The position numbers were made by a program, and so were the translations under genes. From NCBI GenBank assembly GCA_036245525.1, contig BTPG01000003.1, positions 158,077,778 through 158,141,777 of the forward strand: 64,000 nucleotides of DNA, written 5' to 3'. Source of the DNA: Semisulcospira habei (lineage: Eukaryota > Mollusca > Gastropoda > Semisulcospiridae). Positions 51,504 through 64,000 of this stretch are shown one piece after another. The notes under the pieces are model-generated. The model had not been told where the DNA came from. It did no database searches and was given only the letters and a program-made list of their open reading frames with translations. Position 1 is the stretch's first letter; each line of letters starts with the position of its first letter.

Positions 51504-51719
51504 ACACACTTACATAACTGATGGATTAATTAGCTCGGGGGTTAATTTTGCTTTAGTCATGAATGGCATTGGTTTTAAAAATCTTTATTTTACTGAAAAA
51601 AAAATAAAGAAAATCCTAGAAAAACGGGGTGTGTTATTAGATGAGCGATTTGTGGTAAAAAACAATGGAATTATGAGGTCAGCAGAAAATTCCCTTTTCC
51701 TCTCATATTATCTATCTCT
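51504..51719. repeat. Polinton right terminal inverted repeat
   Basis: Mirror of 26616-26830, ending ...ctcatattatctatctct. Its last 10 bp also form the left copy of the target duplication of the LINE that follows. Confidence 0.92.
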
Positions 51720-54700
51720 AACGTCGCTCCGCCCTCATTGCCCATGAATTGCGGAGGTTAAACATCAACATCGCCGCGCTCAGCGAAGTACGCCTTTCGG
51801 ACGAAGGCAGCCTCCAAGAACTTGGTGCTGGGTACACCCTCTACTGGTCAGGCAGGCCTGCATCAGAAAGACGGCTCTCAGGCGTGGGTTTCATGGTCAA
51901 GACATCCATTGCGACTAAGCTGGAAAACATACCAACGGGCCACTCAGACCGCATTATGTCCATGCGCCTCCCACTGAGACACCAGCAACACGTCACCCTT
52001 CTCAGTGTGTACTCCCCAACCCTCCTGGCAGAGCCTGCTGAAAAGGACAAGTTTTACACTGACCTGCGCAGCCTCCTACAGAGTACCCCTGCAGACGACA
52101 AAGTCATCATCCTTGGCGACTTCAACGCCAGAGTGGGCCAGGACTCTGAAGCCTGGAAAGGAGTCCTCGGCAAGCATGGCGTGGGGAACTGCAATGACAA
52201 TGGCCGCCTACTGTTGGAGTTCTGTGCGGAGCAGCAACTGGTCATCACCAACACTACTTTTCAGCAAAAGGACAGTCGAAAGACCACCTGGATGCATCCT
52301 CGCTCCAAACACTGGCACCTTATCGACTATGTCCTAGTGCGTCAGAGGGACCGCAGTGACGTCCTCCTCACCAGAGTGATGCCCAGCGCAGAGTGCCACA
52401 CTGGCCACCGCCTTGTCCGCTGCAAACTCAGGCTCCACTTCAAGGTAAAACCCAAGAAATGGGGGCCCCCCAAGAAAAAGCTTGATGTTGCCAGCCTTCA
52501 GCGTGACGATGTGAAAGCTGCCTTTCAGACAGATTTACAGCGCAGGCTCAAAGACACAGCGGACCCAGTAGACTCCTCCCCTGAAACACTTTGGGAACAA
52601 CTGAAAACTGCTATTGCAAAATCCTCTGCAGAAGTCTTGGGTTTCGCCAGAAAGAAGAACAAAGACTAGTTTGACGAAAACGATGTAGAGATCCAGGAAC
52701 ACCTAGCAAAAAAAAAGAGCCGCCTATCAGGCCCACCTAGCCCAGCCCTCCTGCCCTGTGAAGAAGTCTGCCTTCCGCCTCGTCTGCAGCAGTCTCCAGC
52801 GCAAGCTCAGAGATCTCCAGAATGAGTGGTGGACCAGACTTGCACAGAGGACCCAGCTTTGCGCTGACAATGGTGACTACAGGGGCTTCTACGAAGCACT
52901 AAAAGCAGTGTATGGCCCCAGGCACCTGGTCCCCTGCGAAGCGCGAATGGCCAGGCACTCCTCACAGATAATACCTCCATCTTGAACCGCTGGTCGGAAT
53001 ACTTTCAGAGCCTCTTCAGCGCTGAGCGCACTGTTCAAGAAGCAGTCGTCCTACAAATCCCACACCTCCCAGTAAAGGTTGAATTGGACGAACCGCCCAC
53101 CGCTGAAGAGACCCTCACAGCCATCCACCAGCTCAAGAGTGGCAAAGCAGCAGGCATTGATGGAATACCGCCAGAGATCTGGAAACATGGAGGCACAGCA
53201 CTGCACAACAAGCTCCATGACCTCTTTCTCTGCTGCTGGGAGGAAGGAACACTACCAAAAGATCTCCGTGATGCAGTCGTTATCACCCTGTACAAGAACA
53301 AAGGCGAGAAGTCTGACTGTTCCAACTATCGGGGAATTACCCTGCTGTCCATTGCTGGGAAAATCCTTGCAAGGCTGCTCCTGAATCGGCTGGTACCTGC
53401 CATCGCTGAAGACCAACTCCCAGAGGGCCAGTGTGGCTTCAGAGCAAACAAGAGCACCACCGATATGGTCTTTGTGCTGAGACAGCTACAGGAGAAGTGC
53501 CGCGAGCAGAACAAAGGGCTGTACGTAACATTTGTCGACCTAACAAAAGCGTTCGACACTGTGAGTAGGCAAGGCATGTGGCAGATCCTGGAGCGACTTG
53601 GCTGTCCCCCAAAGTTCCTCAACATGATTGTCCAGCTATACGAGGACCAGCAAGGCCAGGTCAGACTCAACAATGACCTCTCAAAACCATTCCCTATTCT
53701 CAACGGCGTAAAGCAGGGCTGCGTGCTGGCACCGACCCTCTTCACCATCTTTTTTAGCATGATGTTGAAGCAGGCCACAGTGGACCTCGATGATGACGAT
53801 GCAGTGTACATCAGGTATCGTCTCGATGGCAGCCTGTTCAACCTCAGACGACTGCAGGCCCACACCAAAACCCTAGACCAACTGATTCGTGAGCTGCTTT
53901 TTGCTGATGATGCTGCCCTCGTTGCACACACAGAGAGAGCCCTGCAGCGCATCACATCTTGCTTCGCAGATGCTGCCCAGCTCTTTGGACTCGAGGTCAG
54001 TCTGAAAAAGACAGAGGTCCTCCATCAGCCGGCACCCAAGACAGTGTATCGCCCTCCTCACATCACCATTGGCGAGTCTGAACTAAAGTCAGTGCACCAG
54101 TTTACTACCTTGGCTGCATTATCACGTCAGACGCCAAGCTGGACAAGGAGCTTGACAGCAGGCTGGCAAAAGCGAACAGCGCTTTGGGGCGACTTTTCAA
54201 GCGGGTGTGGCACAATCAACAGCTGAAAACAGGCACCAAGATCAGCGTGTACAGAGCTGTGGTCCTCACCACCCTGCTGTATGGTTCCGAGTCCTGGGCC
54301 CTCTACCGCAGCCAACTAAGACTCCTCGAACGCTTCCACCAGCGCTGCCTGCGTACCATCCTGGGCATTCACTGGAGTGACTATGTCACCAACGTAGAGG
54401 TCCTTGAACAGGCTGAAACTGTGAGCATCGAGGCTTTGCTGCTGCGGACACAGCTCCGCTGGGCGGGGCATGTCTCCAGGATGGAGGATCATCGCCTACC
54501 AAAGATCACCCTGTTCGGCGAGCTTGCTACTGGACACCGTGACAGAGGGGCACCAAAGAAGAGATACAAAGACTGTCTCAAGAAGTCACTTAGTGCCTGC
54601 CAAATCGACCACCACCAGTGGTCTTCGCTTGCTGCGGACCGTGACACCTGGCGCTCCACCATTTACAAGGCAGCTGTCTCCTTTGAGGACTCTCGCAGAG

Positions 54701-54899
54701 CTAGCCTTAAGGACAAGCGGCTCAGGAGAAAAAACAGAGATGCCGCAGCTCAGAACCCTGGCCATACCTTCCCCTGCAGCCACTGCGGTCGAACCTGCCT
54801 GTCTCGGATTGGCCTCCGCAGCCACGAACAAGCCTGCAGACGTCGTGGGCAACTCCTATAAAATCTTCGTTCGCAAAGTCAAGCCAAGAGAAGAGAGAG
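51720..54899 (+). mobile_element. LINE copy 2, 5'-truncated, inserted in the Polinton TIR end
   Basis: Begins at the position matching about 13915 in copy 1 and ends with the shared cttcgttcgc-aagtcaagcc 3' end and an agaagagagag tail. Flanking duplication atctatctcta at 51710-51720 and 54900-54910. It is very similar to copy 1. Confidence 0.9.
51749..54861 (+). pseudogene. LINE copy 2 endonuclease/RT, broken
   Basis: The frame matches copy 1 from residue about 38 to the end. Differences include TAG at 52667-52669 where copy 1 has Trp, an extra A near 52710-52716, a short deletion near 52930, a missing base near 54105 that shifts the RT thumb, and Gly for Asp in the endonuclease TDHRLV motif (TGHRLV, about 52402). 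RT motifs FVDLTKAFD and FADD and the C-terminal zinc finger are still present. Few other changes separate it from copy 1, so it is young but inactive, and it lacks the 5' UTR and the first 27 residues. Confidence 0.9.
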
Positions 54900-54910
54900 A
54901 TCTATCTCTA

Positions 54911-56837
<1,927 letters not shown>

Positions 56838-56932
56838 TTAACCCTTTGCGTGTCGGTAGCGGCGGTTTTAGTCGCGATGATCCCTACAGGAATCTTCGCG
56901 GCTAAAACCGCTACCGACACGCAAAGGGTTAA
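56838..56932. repeat. Short hairpin MITE, family P1, TTAA-flanked
   Basis: TTAACCCTTTGCGTGTCGG at the left and its complement ending GGGTTAA at the right, with mirrored arms of about 45 bp (one extra GCG in the left arm). Second copy of the element at 2112-2197. Confidence 0.85.
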
Positions 56933-57442
56933 GATTACAGTTCTGAAAACATCTCTCATCTCTTGTGCTGTTGTTGTTCTGTGTTTTTTGTTTTGTTTTG
57001 TAGGGAGGTAAACTTACATATCTGAGAGTTTTACGTTTACGTATTATATTAACAATTTATTTATTTATGTAAATTACTTGGCTGAAGTGACACGTGTAGC
57101 AGGATCCTTCTTTCTGGATGGCTGTCACTTTGCCGTCACTTTTGGGGGTGGGTTGGGCATAGAAAACTAAGTTGGCACAGCATTCCCACAACAGACTGTG
57201 CCTTTCCGTGACACGTAAACTGGCTGTCTTCAAAATGGACACTTCTTAACCTGTAGGCCCGTGAATGCAGCTCTGCAGGTGGCAGTCTCAACAAATCTTC
57301 CCTTCAAGTTTTCTGCACTTATTTCTTACATCTGTTGGGAAAATAACGAACACTAAATGAAACTTTAGTATTAAAACATCACCTAAACGCTTTAATCTGT
57401 AGTCCTAGTTCGTGAGAACAGTTCAGGTTGCAACATTTTCCC
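56933..57442. other. Flank, nothing recognised
   Basis: No gene or repeat identified, apart from a (GTTTT)n run near 56985-57000. Confidence 0.4.
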
Positions 57443-59246
57443 CCGAACCGCCCACTGCTGAAGAGATCCTCACAGCCATCCACCAGCTCAAGAGTGGCAA
57501 AGCAGCAGGCATTGACGGAATCCCACCAGAGATCTGGAAACATGGAGGCCCAGCACTGCACAACAAGCTCCACGACCTCTTTCTCTGCTGCTGGGAGGAA
57601 GGAACACTACCAAAGGATCTCCGCGATGCAGTCGTCATCACCCTGTACAAGAACAAAGGCGAGAAGTCTGCCTGCTCCAACTACAGTGGAATTACCCTGC
57701 TGTCCATTGCCGGGAAAATTCTCGCAAGGCTGCTCCTGAATCGGCTGGTACCTGCCATTGCAGAAGACCACCTCCCAGAGGGCCAGTGTGGCTTCAGAGC
57801 CAACAGGAGCACCACCGACATGGTCTTTGTGCTGAGACAGCTTCAGGAGAAGTGCCGCGAGCAGAACAAAGGGCAGTACGTAACGTGTGTCGACCTAACA
57901 AAAGCGTTCGACACTGTGAGCAGGCAAGGCATGTGGCAGATCCTGGAGCGACTTGGCTGTCCCCCAAAGTTCCTCAGCATGATCGTCCAGCTACACGAGG
58001 ACCAGCAAGGCCAGGTCAGACTCAACAATGACCTCTCAGAACCATTCCTCATTCTCAACGGTGTGAAGCAGGGCTGTGTGCTGGCACCGACCCTCTTCAC
58101 CATCTGTTTTAGCATGATGTTGAAGCAGGCCACAGTGGACCTCGACGATGACGATGCAGTGTACATCAGGTATCGTCTCGATGGCAGCCTGTTCAACCTC
58201 AGACGACTGCAGGCCCACACCAAAACCCTAGACCAACTGATTCGTGAGCTGCTCTTTGCTGACGACGCTGCCCTCGTTGCACACAGAGAGAGAGAGAGCC
58301 CTGCAGCGCATCACATCCTGCTTCGTGGACGCTGCCCAGCTCTTTGGGCTCGAGGTCAGTCTGAAAAAGACAGAGGTTCTCCATCAGCCGACACCCAAGG
58401 TAGAGCATCGCCCTCCCCACATCACCATCGGCGAGTCTGAACTGAAGTCAGTGCACCAGTTTACCTACCTTGGCTGCATCATCACGTCAGACGCCAAGCT
58501 GGACAAGGAGCTGGACAGCAGGCTGGCAAAAGCAAACAGCGCTTTCGGGCGTCTATACAAGCGGGTGTGGCACAATCAACAGCTGAAAACAGGCACCAAG
58601 ATCAGCGTGTACAGAGCTGTTGTCCTCACCACCCTGCTGTATGGTTCCGAGTCCTGGGCCCTCTACCGCAGCCAACTAAGACTCCTCGAACGCTTCCACC
58701 AGCGCTGCCTGCGTACAATCCTTGGCATTCACTGGAGTGACTGTCACAAAAGTCGAGATCCTTGAACAGGCATAAACTGTGAGCATCGAGGCTTTGCTGC
58801 TGCGGACACAGCTCCGCTGGGCTGGGCACGTCTCCAGGATGGAGGATCATCGCCTACCCAAGATCACCCTGTTCGGCGAGCTCGCCACTGGACACAGAGA
58901 CAGAGGGGCACGAAAGAAGAGATACAAAGACTGTCTCAAGAAGTCACTTAGTGCCTGCCAAATCGACCACCGCCAGTGGTCTTCACTTGCTGCGGACCGT
59001 GACACCTGGCTCTCCACCATTTACAAGGCAGCTGTCTCCTTTGAGGACTCTCGCAGAGGTGGCCTTAAAGACAAGCGGCTCAGGAGAAAAAAACAGAGAT
59101 GCCGCAACTCGGAACCCTGGCCAGACCTCCCCCTGCAGCCACTGCGGTCGAACCTGCCTGTCCCGGATTGGCCTCCGCAGTCACGAGCATGCCTGCAGAC
59201 GTCGTGGACAACCCCTATAGAATCTTCGTTCGCGAAGTCAAGCCAA
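57443..59246 (+). pseudogene. LINE copy 3, 5'-truncated and decayed
   Basis: Begins at the cgaaccgcccac sequence matching about 15290 of copy 1 and ends with the shared cttcgttcgcgaagtcaagcc. Encodes RT from just before SGKAAGIDGIPPEIWK through FVLRQLQEK, VDLTKAFD, NGVKQGCVLAPT and FADD, the thumb, and remnants of the zinc finger. Breaks: an inserted GA near 58290 after FADD, a shift near 58745 and a shift in the A-run near 59093. More diverged than copy 2. No target duplication was found at its ends, so one boundary may have been altered by later rearrangement. Confidence 0.85.
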
Positions 59247-59257
59247 GATGAGTTTCT

Positions 59258-59606
59258 GTTACGTGTTCTGTTCTGATTGGTTGCGTTGTGTGAATTCGGT
59301 GGATTTTTCTGGAAAGTTGTTTTACTATAAAAGATGGTGCTAGGAAGCACGTGTGTACATTGTCATGCATTGTCAGTTGTAGGGACAGACAGTTTATCGT
59401 AGGTACGTGGCCCGTATAGGGTGTACATTGTGAGAGACGCAACGTAACGGTGGTGTACTTTGAATGAGAAACGCATTGTGTCGCCAGTGTTGACATTTTC
59501 AAAAGAGACATTGTATCAGTGTTGGTACATTTGGGAATGCATTGTGTGGAGATCGCATCGCTGAAATAAAATATTGTTGGAACTGTTACTCCAGTGTTGT
59601 CTACAA
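59258..59606 (+). mobile_element. LTR-like segment (possible)
   Basis: A promoter-like arrangement (gattgg CAAT-type box at 59275, tataaaag near 59327, aataaaata signal near 59566) within about 350 bp that could start TGTTACG and end GTCTACA. No matching TSD and no internal retroviral genes. Tentative; it could also be host promoter/5'-end sequence. Confidence 0.25.
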
Positions 59607-60302
59607 CCTTAAAGGTCCTGGTTCAGCAATTAGTCAGTTGAGGACAGCGAAAAAAAATTTCGAAGTTCCTACCTGACTTTAAAAGTGCAACCCTGACAGG
59701 GCCTCGTCAGATGGGATCCCCGAACATTCACGTTACTATAGCTGCTGTAGAGTGTCAGACGTCCTTGACGGCTGTCACAGTTCACGCAAACAGGTATACG
59801 CCACTCAGCTGCCAAAGGTTACTTCCAGTTGCATCTGTCCGTACACGGCAACACCCACAAGTCTCGTGCAACAACGACGAAACGGATGACTATCCAACTT
59901 TCACTTCTGGGCCGGTACTGGGAAGCACTGAGCGACGTCCACAGCGTCCAAAAATGGCCCAGAGAATGGCGACGGTACGTCGAACATGCTATATCGTGGT
60001 CTTCTCATTTCTTATGTCCTCGCATTTATCCGAAACAAGGTTTCCTCGAAAGCGTTTGCAAACAACAAGTCTTTATGGTAGTCGCCATTTGTACGAAGGG
60101 AAGCTACTAGATAATGTTTGTGTAAGGGACAGCACTCCCGTGCTAAGCAACGCGGAAACGCCCACCTCAAAACGATTTTATTTTTCACAAAAGCCTGGGA
60201 GATAATTTACAGGTCATCATGCAACGATGTGATGTGCATGGGTGACAGTGCGAGAATATGAAATGAATGTAAACGGGACATAAATATGCCCCATAAATCC
60301 AT
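59607..60302. other. Region with one open frame, no recognised gene
   Basis: A 164-codon plus-strand frame (59711-60205) has no recognisable domain, skewed Arg/Thr composition and no splice support. I do not call it. Confidence 0.35.
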
Positions 60303-60376
60303 GGCCAGCAAGCGATATACATTCCCATGAGCTCCTGCGGATGCAGGGGCTCATGAGAATGTATGACTTTTGCATT
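60303..60376. repeat. Palindrome, family P2 (diverged)
   Basis: agcaagcgatatacattcccatgagc pairs with gctcatgagaatgtatgacttttgc around a ctgcggatgcag centre. Confidence 0.7.
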
Positions 60377-61859
60377 GGGAACAGGCATGCTGAAGGCCTG
60401 TTCTGTCTGAACCAAACAGCTGAAATTCAGCTTTTCGGGATTTTGAAAAGCTGAATCAGCTTCTAGGAGTGAAGACGGTCACCCATTGATGTGATTGTGC
60501 CTGTTCGTGTGTGTTACACGGACATAACATTTGATTCCATTATAAGAATCTAAGCACTAGGTAATATTTTGCTTTGTCGATTACTTCTCATCTTGGTTTT
60601 TTTTTTTTTTTTTTTTTTTTTTTTGTATCACAAAAGATACTGTCTGCAAACTTGATGAGTTCAGTGATAATATTTTCTCCCCAGACCAACTGCTGTCTAT
60701 GCACACACAATGCACCCTGCCCAATGCATACCTCATGCAGGTGCCTGACAGCAAACACCGATACACCAACTACAAGCTAAAGGGTGCATGAGCAAACGAG
60801 AGGCAAGTTTCAAAATAATTAGATACAGGGCCGCAGCAGATGGCTCTGGCCTTCGCCATACCAATAATGTATACATTTTTTTGACAAGACCATATAATAT
60901 AATTATTTCTTTTTATGCCTTCAACCCAAATTAATTTAAATGTTACTAATTTTTCCATTTTGGGGGGTTGTGCGAATTCTCCCTCCCCCCCCCCCCCCCC
61001 CCCCCCCGCCCGATTGACTTTAGGAAGCAGATGAAAGCAAGCTGGCATCATGCAGGCATGCACCCCTTCGGCTGAAACATTAGGTTTCTTTCACCTCGTA
61101 CTATGGTTATGAGATATGAAATAAATGTTAGGAAACAGATATATATATATTATGTAATTGGTATTCTAACCACAATATAGTCCAGATCAAAATGGTGACT
61201 GCGAAGCGTGTGTAATGCAGAGACGAACTCAACGAAAAAAAGAAAGACGCTTAGAAAAGACAGCTACAACACAATTTTATTCATATTATCTAGTAATAAA
61301 TTGTGTTGTAAATGTCATTTCTAAGCGACGTTCTTGCCTCATAGGGTTCTTCTCTACAGAACAACATACATGTGCACTTTTACTTCCTGCACCATAACTA
61401 TAATAATACAAGAGGCAAAAACACAAACAGAACAGAGACAACCATTTTAATTATAAAGAAACAATTTCAGTGATGTCATTGAATTATATGCATGGTATAT
61501 TTTGCTTATGATGCTGTCATTCAAACTTGGTCTCTGTGTTTTGGTAAGTGAGGGAGGGGGGGGGGGGGGGCTGAAGGGGGCGGGTACACATGCAGGCATA
61601 TATTTGCCATGATTCCACAGCAGACAGACATCCTTCATGGACAGGTCCAACCAGTGAAGAGACAACAGACTGGCCAGTGTCAAACATGTCACCAAACTGC
61701 AGGGGCGTTAGCAGCAATGTCACACAGAAACTTTGGAACAGCAAACAGCCTGATGCAGTGCAGTGTGCCCCAACTTGCTCTCAGCAGGCAGCTGTAAGAC
61801 AAGAACAAAGGTCAGTTAGTACATGTGAAGATGTACTGCAAACACTGTTCTAGAGGAGT
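60377..61859. other. Flank with homopolymer runs, no gene
   Basis: Poly-T at 60597-60624, poly-C at about 60982-61008, a (TA)n run at 61139-61150 and a G run at about 61555-61571. Nothing coding is recognised. Confidence 0.5.
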
Positions 61860-62339
61860 TTACTTGGCTACCGGGTCATGAAACCAACCGTAATGAATCA
61901 CAGCCAGTGTAATCAATAAACTCCATACAAGACAGATTTGCAAAATAACTTTTACAAACAATTTCTTTGTCTCGGTGATGGTCAAACGATTTATACAGTT
62001 TTGTTCTAATAATAAAAGACATTGTAGCTTTGCAATGCTGCTTGGTAACATGATATTATATGAATATGTTTTCAGGCCAACATAATCAACTTTTCCCTGG
62101 GGGAGACTAAAGATGTGATGAGCAGCCCCTGGTGACCATATCGAATGTGGGAGTAGAGGCGACACCTTATCAGCGCGTGACCAGTGAAGACAATCCGGCC
62201 TACTGTTTGTGTGGGAATCATCTAATAATAATGGACAACAAGAACTACTGAATTTGATCCAGCTGATCGAGTTAACAGAAGAACCAACTTTTCTAGATAT
62301 TTGTAAGAAGCAGACCGAAGTCAAATTTTGCAGCGTCAA
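61860..62339 (-). CDS. Possible host 3' exon with a C-terminal TM helix
   Basis: A 159-codon minus-strand frame, unusually long for this AT-rich flank. The C-terminus is a hydrophobic helix (KVILQICLVWSLLITLAVI) ahead of a short tail and TAA-type end at 61860. The N-terminal part is Ser/Pro/Leu-rich with no motif. It could be the last exon of a membrane-protein gene also containing 62584-62707, or a chance frame. No family is recognised. Confidence 0.25.
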   Translation of the reverse strand: MTLQNLTSVCFLQISRKVGSSVNSISWIKFSSSCCPLLLDDSHTNSRPDCLHWSRADKVSPLLPHSIWSPGAAHHIFSLPQGKVDYVGLKTYSYNIMLPSSIAKLQCLLLLEQNCINRLTITETKKLFVKVILQICLVWSLLITLAVIHYGWFHDPVAK

Positions 62340-62583
62340 AAATTATAGCATCACATTTGCAAATAAAATTCACACATTATAATAGCAATCAAACATCACC
62401 AACACTCTACATACATATTTTTTTCAGTTGTGGCATGAGAGCCATATGGGGCTTGGCAACAGCAAACACTGTTGCTCTTATCAGGTGGCCATAATCAGAT
62501 GGCAGTTTCTAAGCCCCAATCTAAACTACCTGAGGGCACTATTCGGTTGTGTATGTGTGTGAAACCAACCTCCAAGTCTTTAC

Positions 62584-62707
62584 TTCTGCTGAAAAACCAC
62601 ATCCACTCGTCGCTCAATCTTGTCATCTGTACTGCGTAGGTAATGTAACAAACTGGAGAGCTTCTCATCAGTGAGGCATTGGGGATACAAGGCCACGGAG
62701 CACATTC
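62584..62707 (-). CDS. Candidate internal host exon, minus strand
   Basis: On the minus strand an acceptor with a long pyrimidine tract (ctgttttttttctcatcaag, ending 62708) precedes 124 nt open in one frame, reading CSVALYPQCLTDEKLSSLL then HYLRSTDDKIERRVDVVFQQ. It ends at a donor AA|GTAAAG (62583). The amphipathic, charged-helix composition looks like real protein. I do not recognise the family. Flanking exons could not be identified. Confidence 0.4.
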
Positions 62708-62739
62708 CTTGATGAGAAAAAAACAGAATGAAAAGAACA

Positions 62740-64000
62740 TTTTCATTAACTTTTAAAATTTACTTTCTGTCATGGAGATTGTTTACATCTGTTTGTACAA
62801 GTAGTTGGGACATGAATAAATGGACACATGCATGTAATATATACTCCATATTGTGCACTTTGTACTCTCTATAGAAGAAAGTATTAAAGTTGAATGTAAA
62901 AGCAAAATGTTGGACATTTTTTGTTTTCAATACATTTGGACATTCTTCTTCATAAATTGCATACATGTCTGCTTTCATTTTTCATCCTTGTTATAACTAC
63001 ATACTGTAAACAGTGCACATGAACAGGAATTCTGCACCTGACTTGCCATAAGAAAGAATTAGTTTTCATGGTCAGTGTCACAATCCTAAATAGTATATTT
63101 ATACAAATACATGTACTGTAATGATACTGAAAATGACATGTACAATACTGCACTTGTACCAGAAATTGCACAAGTGTGTAACATACATGTACTATGCATA
63201 TTTCTGCTGTGCTACCTGGTATGCCACAGAGTGCCTGTTGCTAATCTTGGTATACTGCTTGCATACTTGGTGGTTGAAGTCAAGGATGGTAAGCCTGTTG
63301 CGCATTGTGTAGCCTTTGTAGCCAATGAAAGTTTTTTTTGGGCCATTTCATTTTCAGCCACATAGATACATCCCCTTGACTAACACTCAAAACACTCAAT
63401 GATGAGACTGAAACATATCTAAACTCTAAGTCAAAATAAGTGCATAAATAAGACATGATACCTTGATCATGCCTGGCAAGGACACTTGTAATGTGTGGTG
63501 ATGGTTGATAACAGGCTTTATCCCTTGTTTCAAGTGGTGTTTAGCCTTTGGCAGCAGCAAAGAAACTGAAAACAGATGGCCAATATAATAGATAAAGCAA
63601 AACCTGAAAGTAAAAAAAGCACAAAAGTGAAAATGTACCAGCAGCAGTTTATACTGAGTAGGTTATTTCGATGACAGGACAGTTTCATGTGTTTTTGTTC
63701 TGCATACACTCAAGGATATAATCCTCCATGTAAACACACAGCTCAACTCAAACCTTTTATGCAATTTGCTTGCCTTTGTGCCACTCATCAAGGTAATGAT
63801 CCAGATGTTTCAGTGGCTGCGATCAAGTCAGTAATAATATACACATCTATTTCATACTGGAAAAAAGATACATGCATTACAGAGTGGCAAAGTGACCGGT
63901 AGCTAGCACTAGCTGTTATGAAGACTTGGGAGAAAAACCACCATGGCACCATGATAATAATGTTTACTGTCAACTTGTAAATATACTTACAGTGTGGAGG
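62740..64000. other. Right flank, no gene recognised
   Basis: AT-rich sequence without confident exons. A plus-strand stretch at about 63230-63290 between cacag and GTAAGC reads VPVANLGILLAYLVVEVKD and might be a small exon, but nothing supports it further. Confidence 0.4.

Larger units (their letters stand above)
26616..51719. mobile_element. Polinton/Maverick element (adintovirus-like), inactivated and with nested insertions
   Basis: Inverted terminal repeats of about 215 bp, starting AGAGATGGATAATATGAG, bracket integrase, DNA polymerase B, packaging ATPase, major capsid and probable minor capsid genes: the Polinton hallmark set. A 5-bp AGAGA lies just outside each end (26611-26615, and 54910-54914 once the LINE at the right end is set aside). 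Polintons normally make 6-bp duplications, so this is close but in purine-rich sequence. The span is 25.1 kb, about 17 kb without nested elements. Genes show stops and frameshifts, so the copy cannot act alone. Confidence 0.93.

Noticed and set aside
59711..60205. 164-codon plus-strand frame with one hydrophobic stretch as a GPCR TM6 exon
   Set aside because: No CWxP or NPxxY motif, no matching splice phase, and composition unlike a receptor.
63111..63365. Hydrophobic plus-strand frame as a GPCR exon or membrane-protein exon
   Set aside because: No conserved receptor motif; the splice sites define only a short segment and there is no neighbour exon.

Overview
The window is animal nuclear DNA from an invertebrate. 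The dispersed SINE, LINE and palindromic-repeat families look lophotrochozoan, and a mollusc is my best guess, but this is inference from repeat style and not from a named match. It has spliced exons, many (CA)n/(GT)n and tetranucleotide microsatellites, several LINE clades, tRNA-derived SINEs and MITEs. There is no bacterial-type operon, CRISPR array or rRNA.

The only host gene I can build is a rhodopsin-like GPCR on the plus strand. Four exons (1527-1796, 7134-7249, 9064-9309 and about 21242-21400) join in phase and give TM1 to TM5. Its introns are full of repeats: SINE-like elements, palindromes, a degenerate LINE tail, a large inverted repeat, a full-length LINE of about 3.9 kb (13163-17101) with an intact 1075-codon ORF and an 18-bp target duplication, and a decayed multicopy pseudogene. 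The TM6/TM7 exons were not found. A broken CR1/L2-type LINE lies at 22270-26437.

From 26616 to 51719 lies a Polinton/Maverick (adintovirus-like) element with terminal inverted repeats of about 215 bp. Left to right it carries four small plus-strand genes, a retroviral-type integrase, a protein-primed type DNA polymerase B (minus), a small unknown gene, a packaging ATPase, a major capsid protein, a membrane-associated protein gene (plus), two minus-strand genes, a probable minor capsid/penton gene (plus), two more plus-strand genes and a minus-strand HTH-like cargo gene. It is dead: there are in-frame TGA stops, frameshifts, and at least six nested insertions, namely a TA-flanked MITE in the integrase, a SINE and a TTAA-flanked element in the 36-38.6 kb gene, a 5.1-kb TIR transposon in the penton gene, and a truncated LINE. 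The 5.1-kb transposon has a DDE transposase faintly like the RAG1/Transib group and itself contains two SINEs. Without the insertions the element is about 17 kb. I recognise no adenain-type protease.

A second, 5'-truncated copy of the 13-kb LINE landed in the last bases of the Polinton right TIR (11-bp duplication), and a third, more decayed copy lies at 57443-59246. The remaining right flank (54.9-64 kb) is microsatellites, a piggyBac-style hairpin, an LTR-like segment and possible minus-strand host exons near 62.6 kb. Several families of near-perfect palindromes recur through the non-Polinton part of the window.
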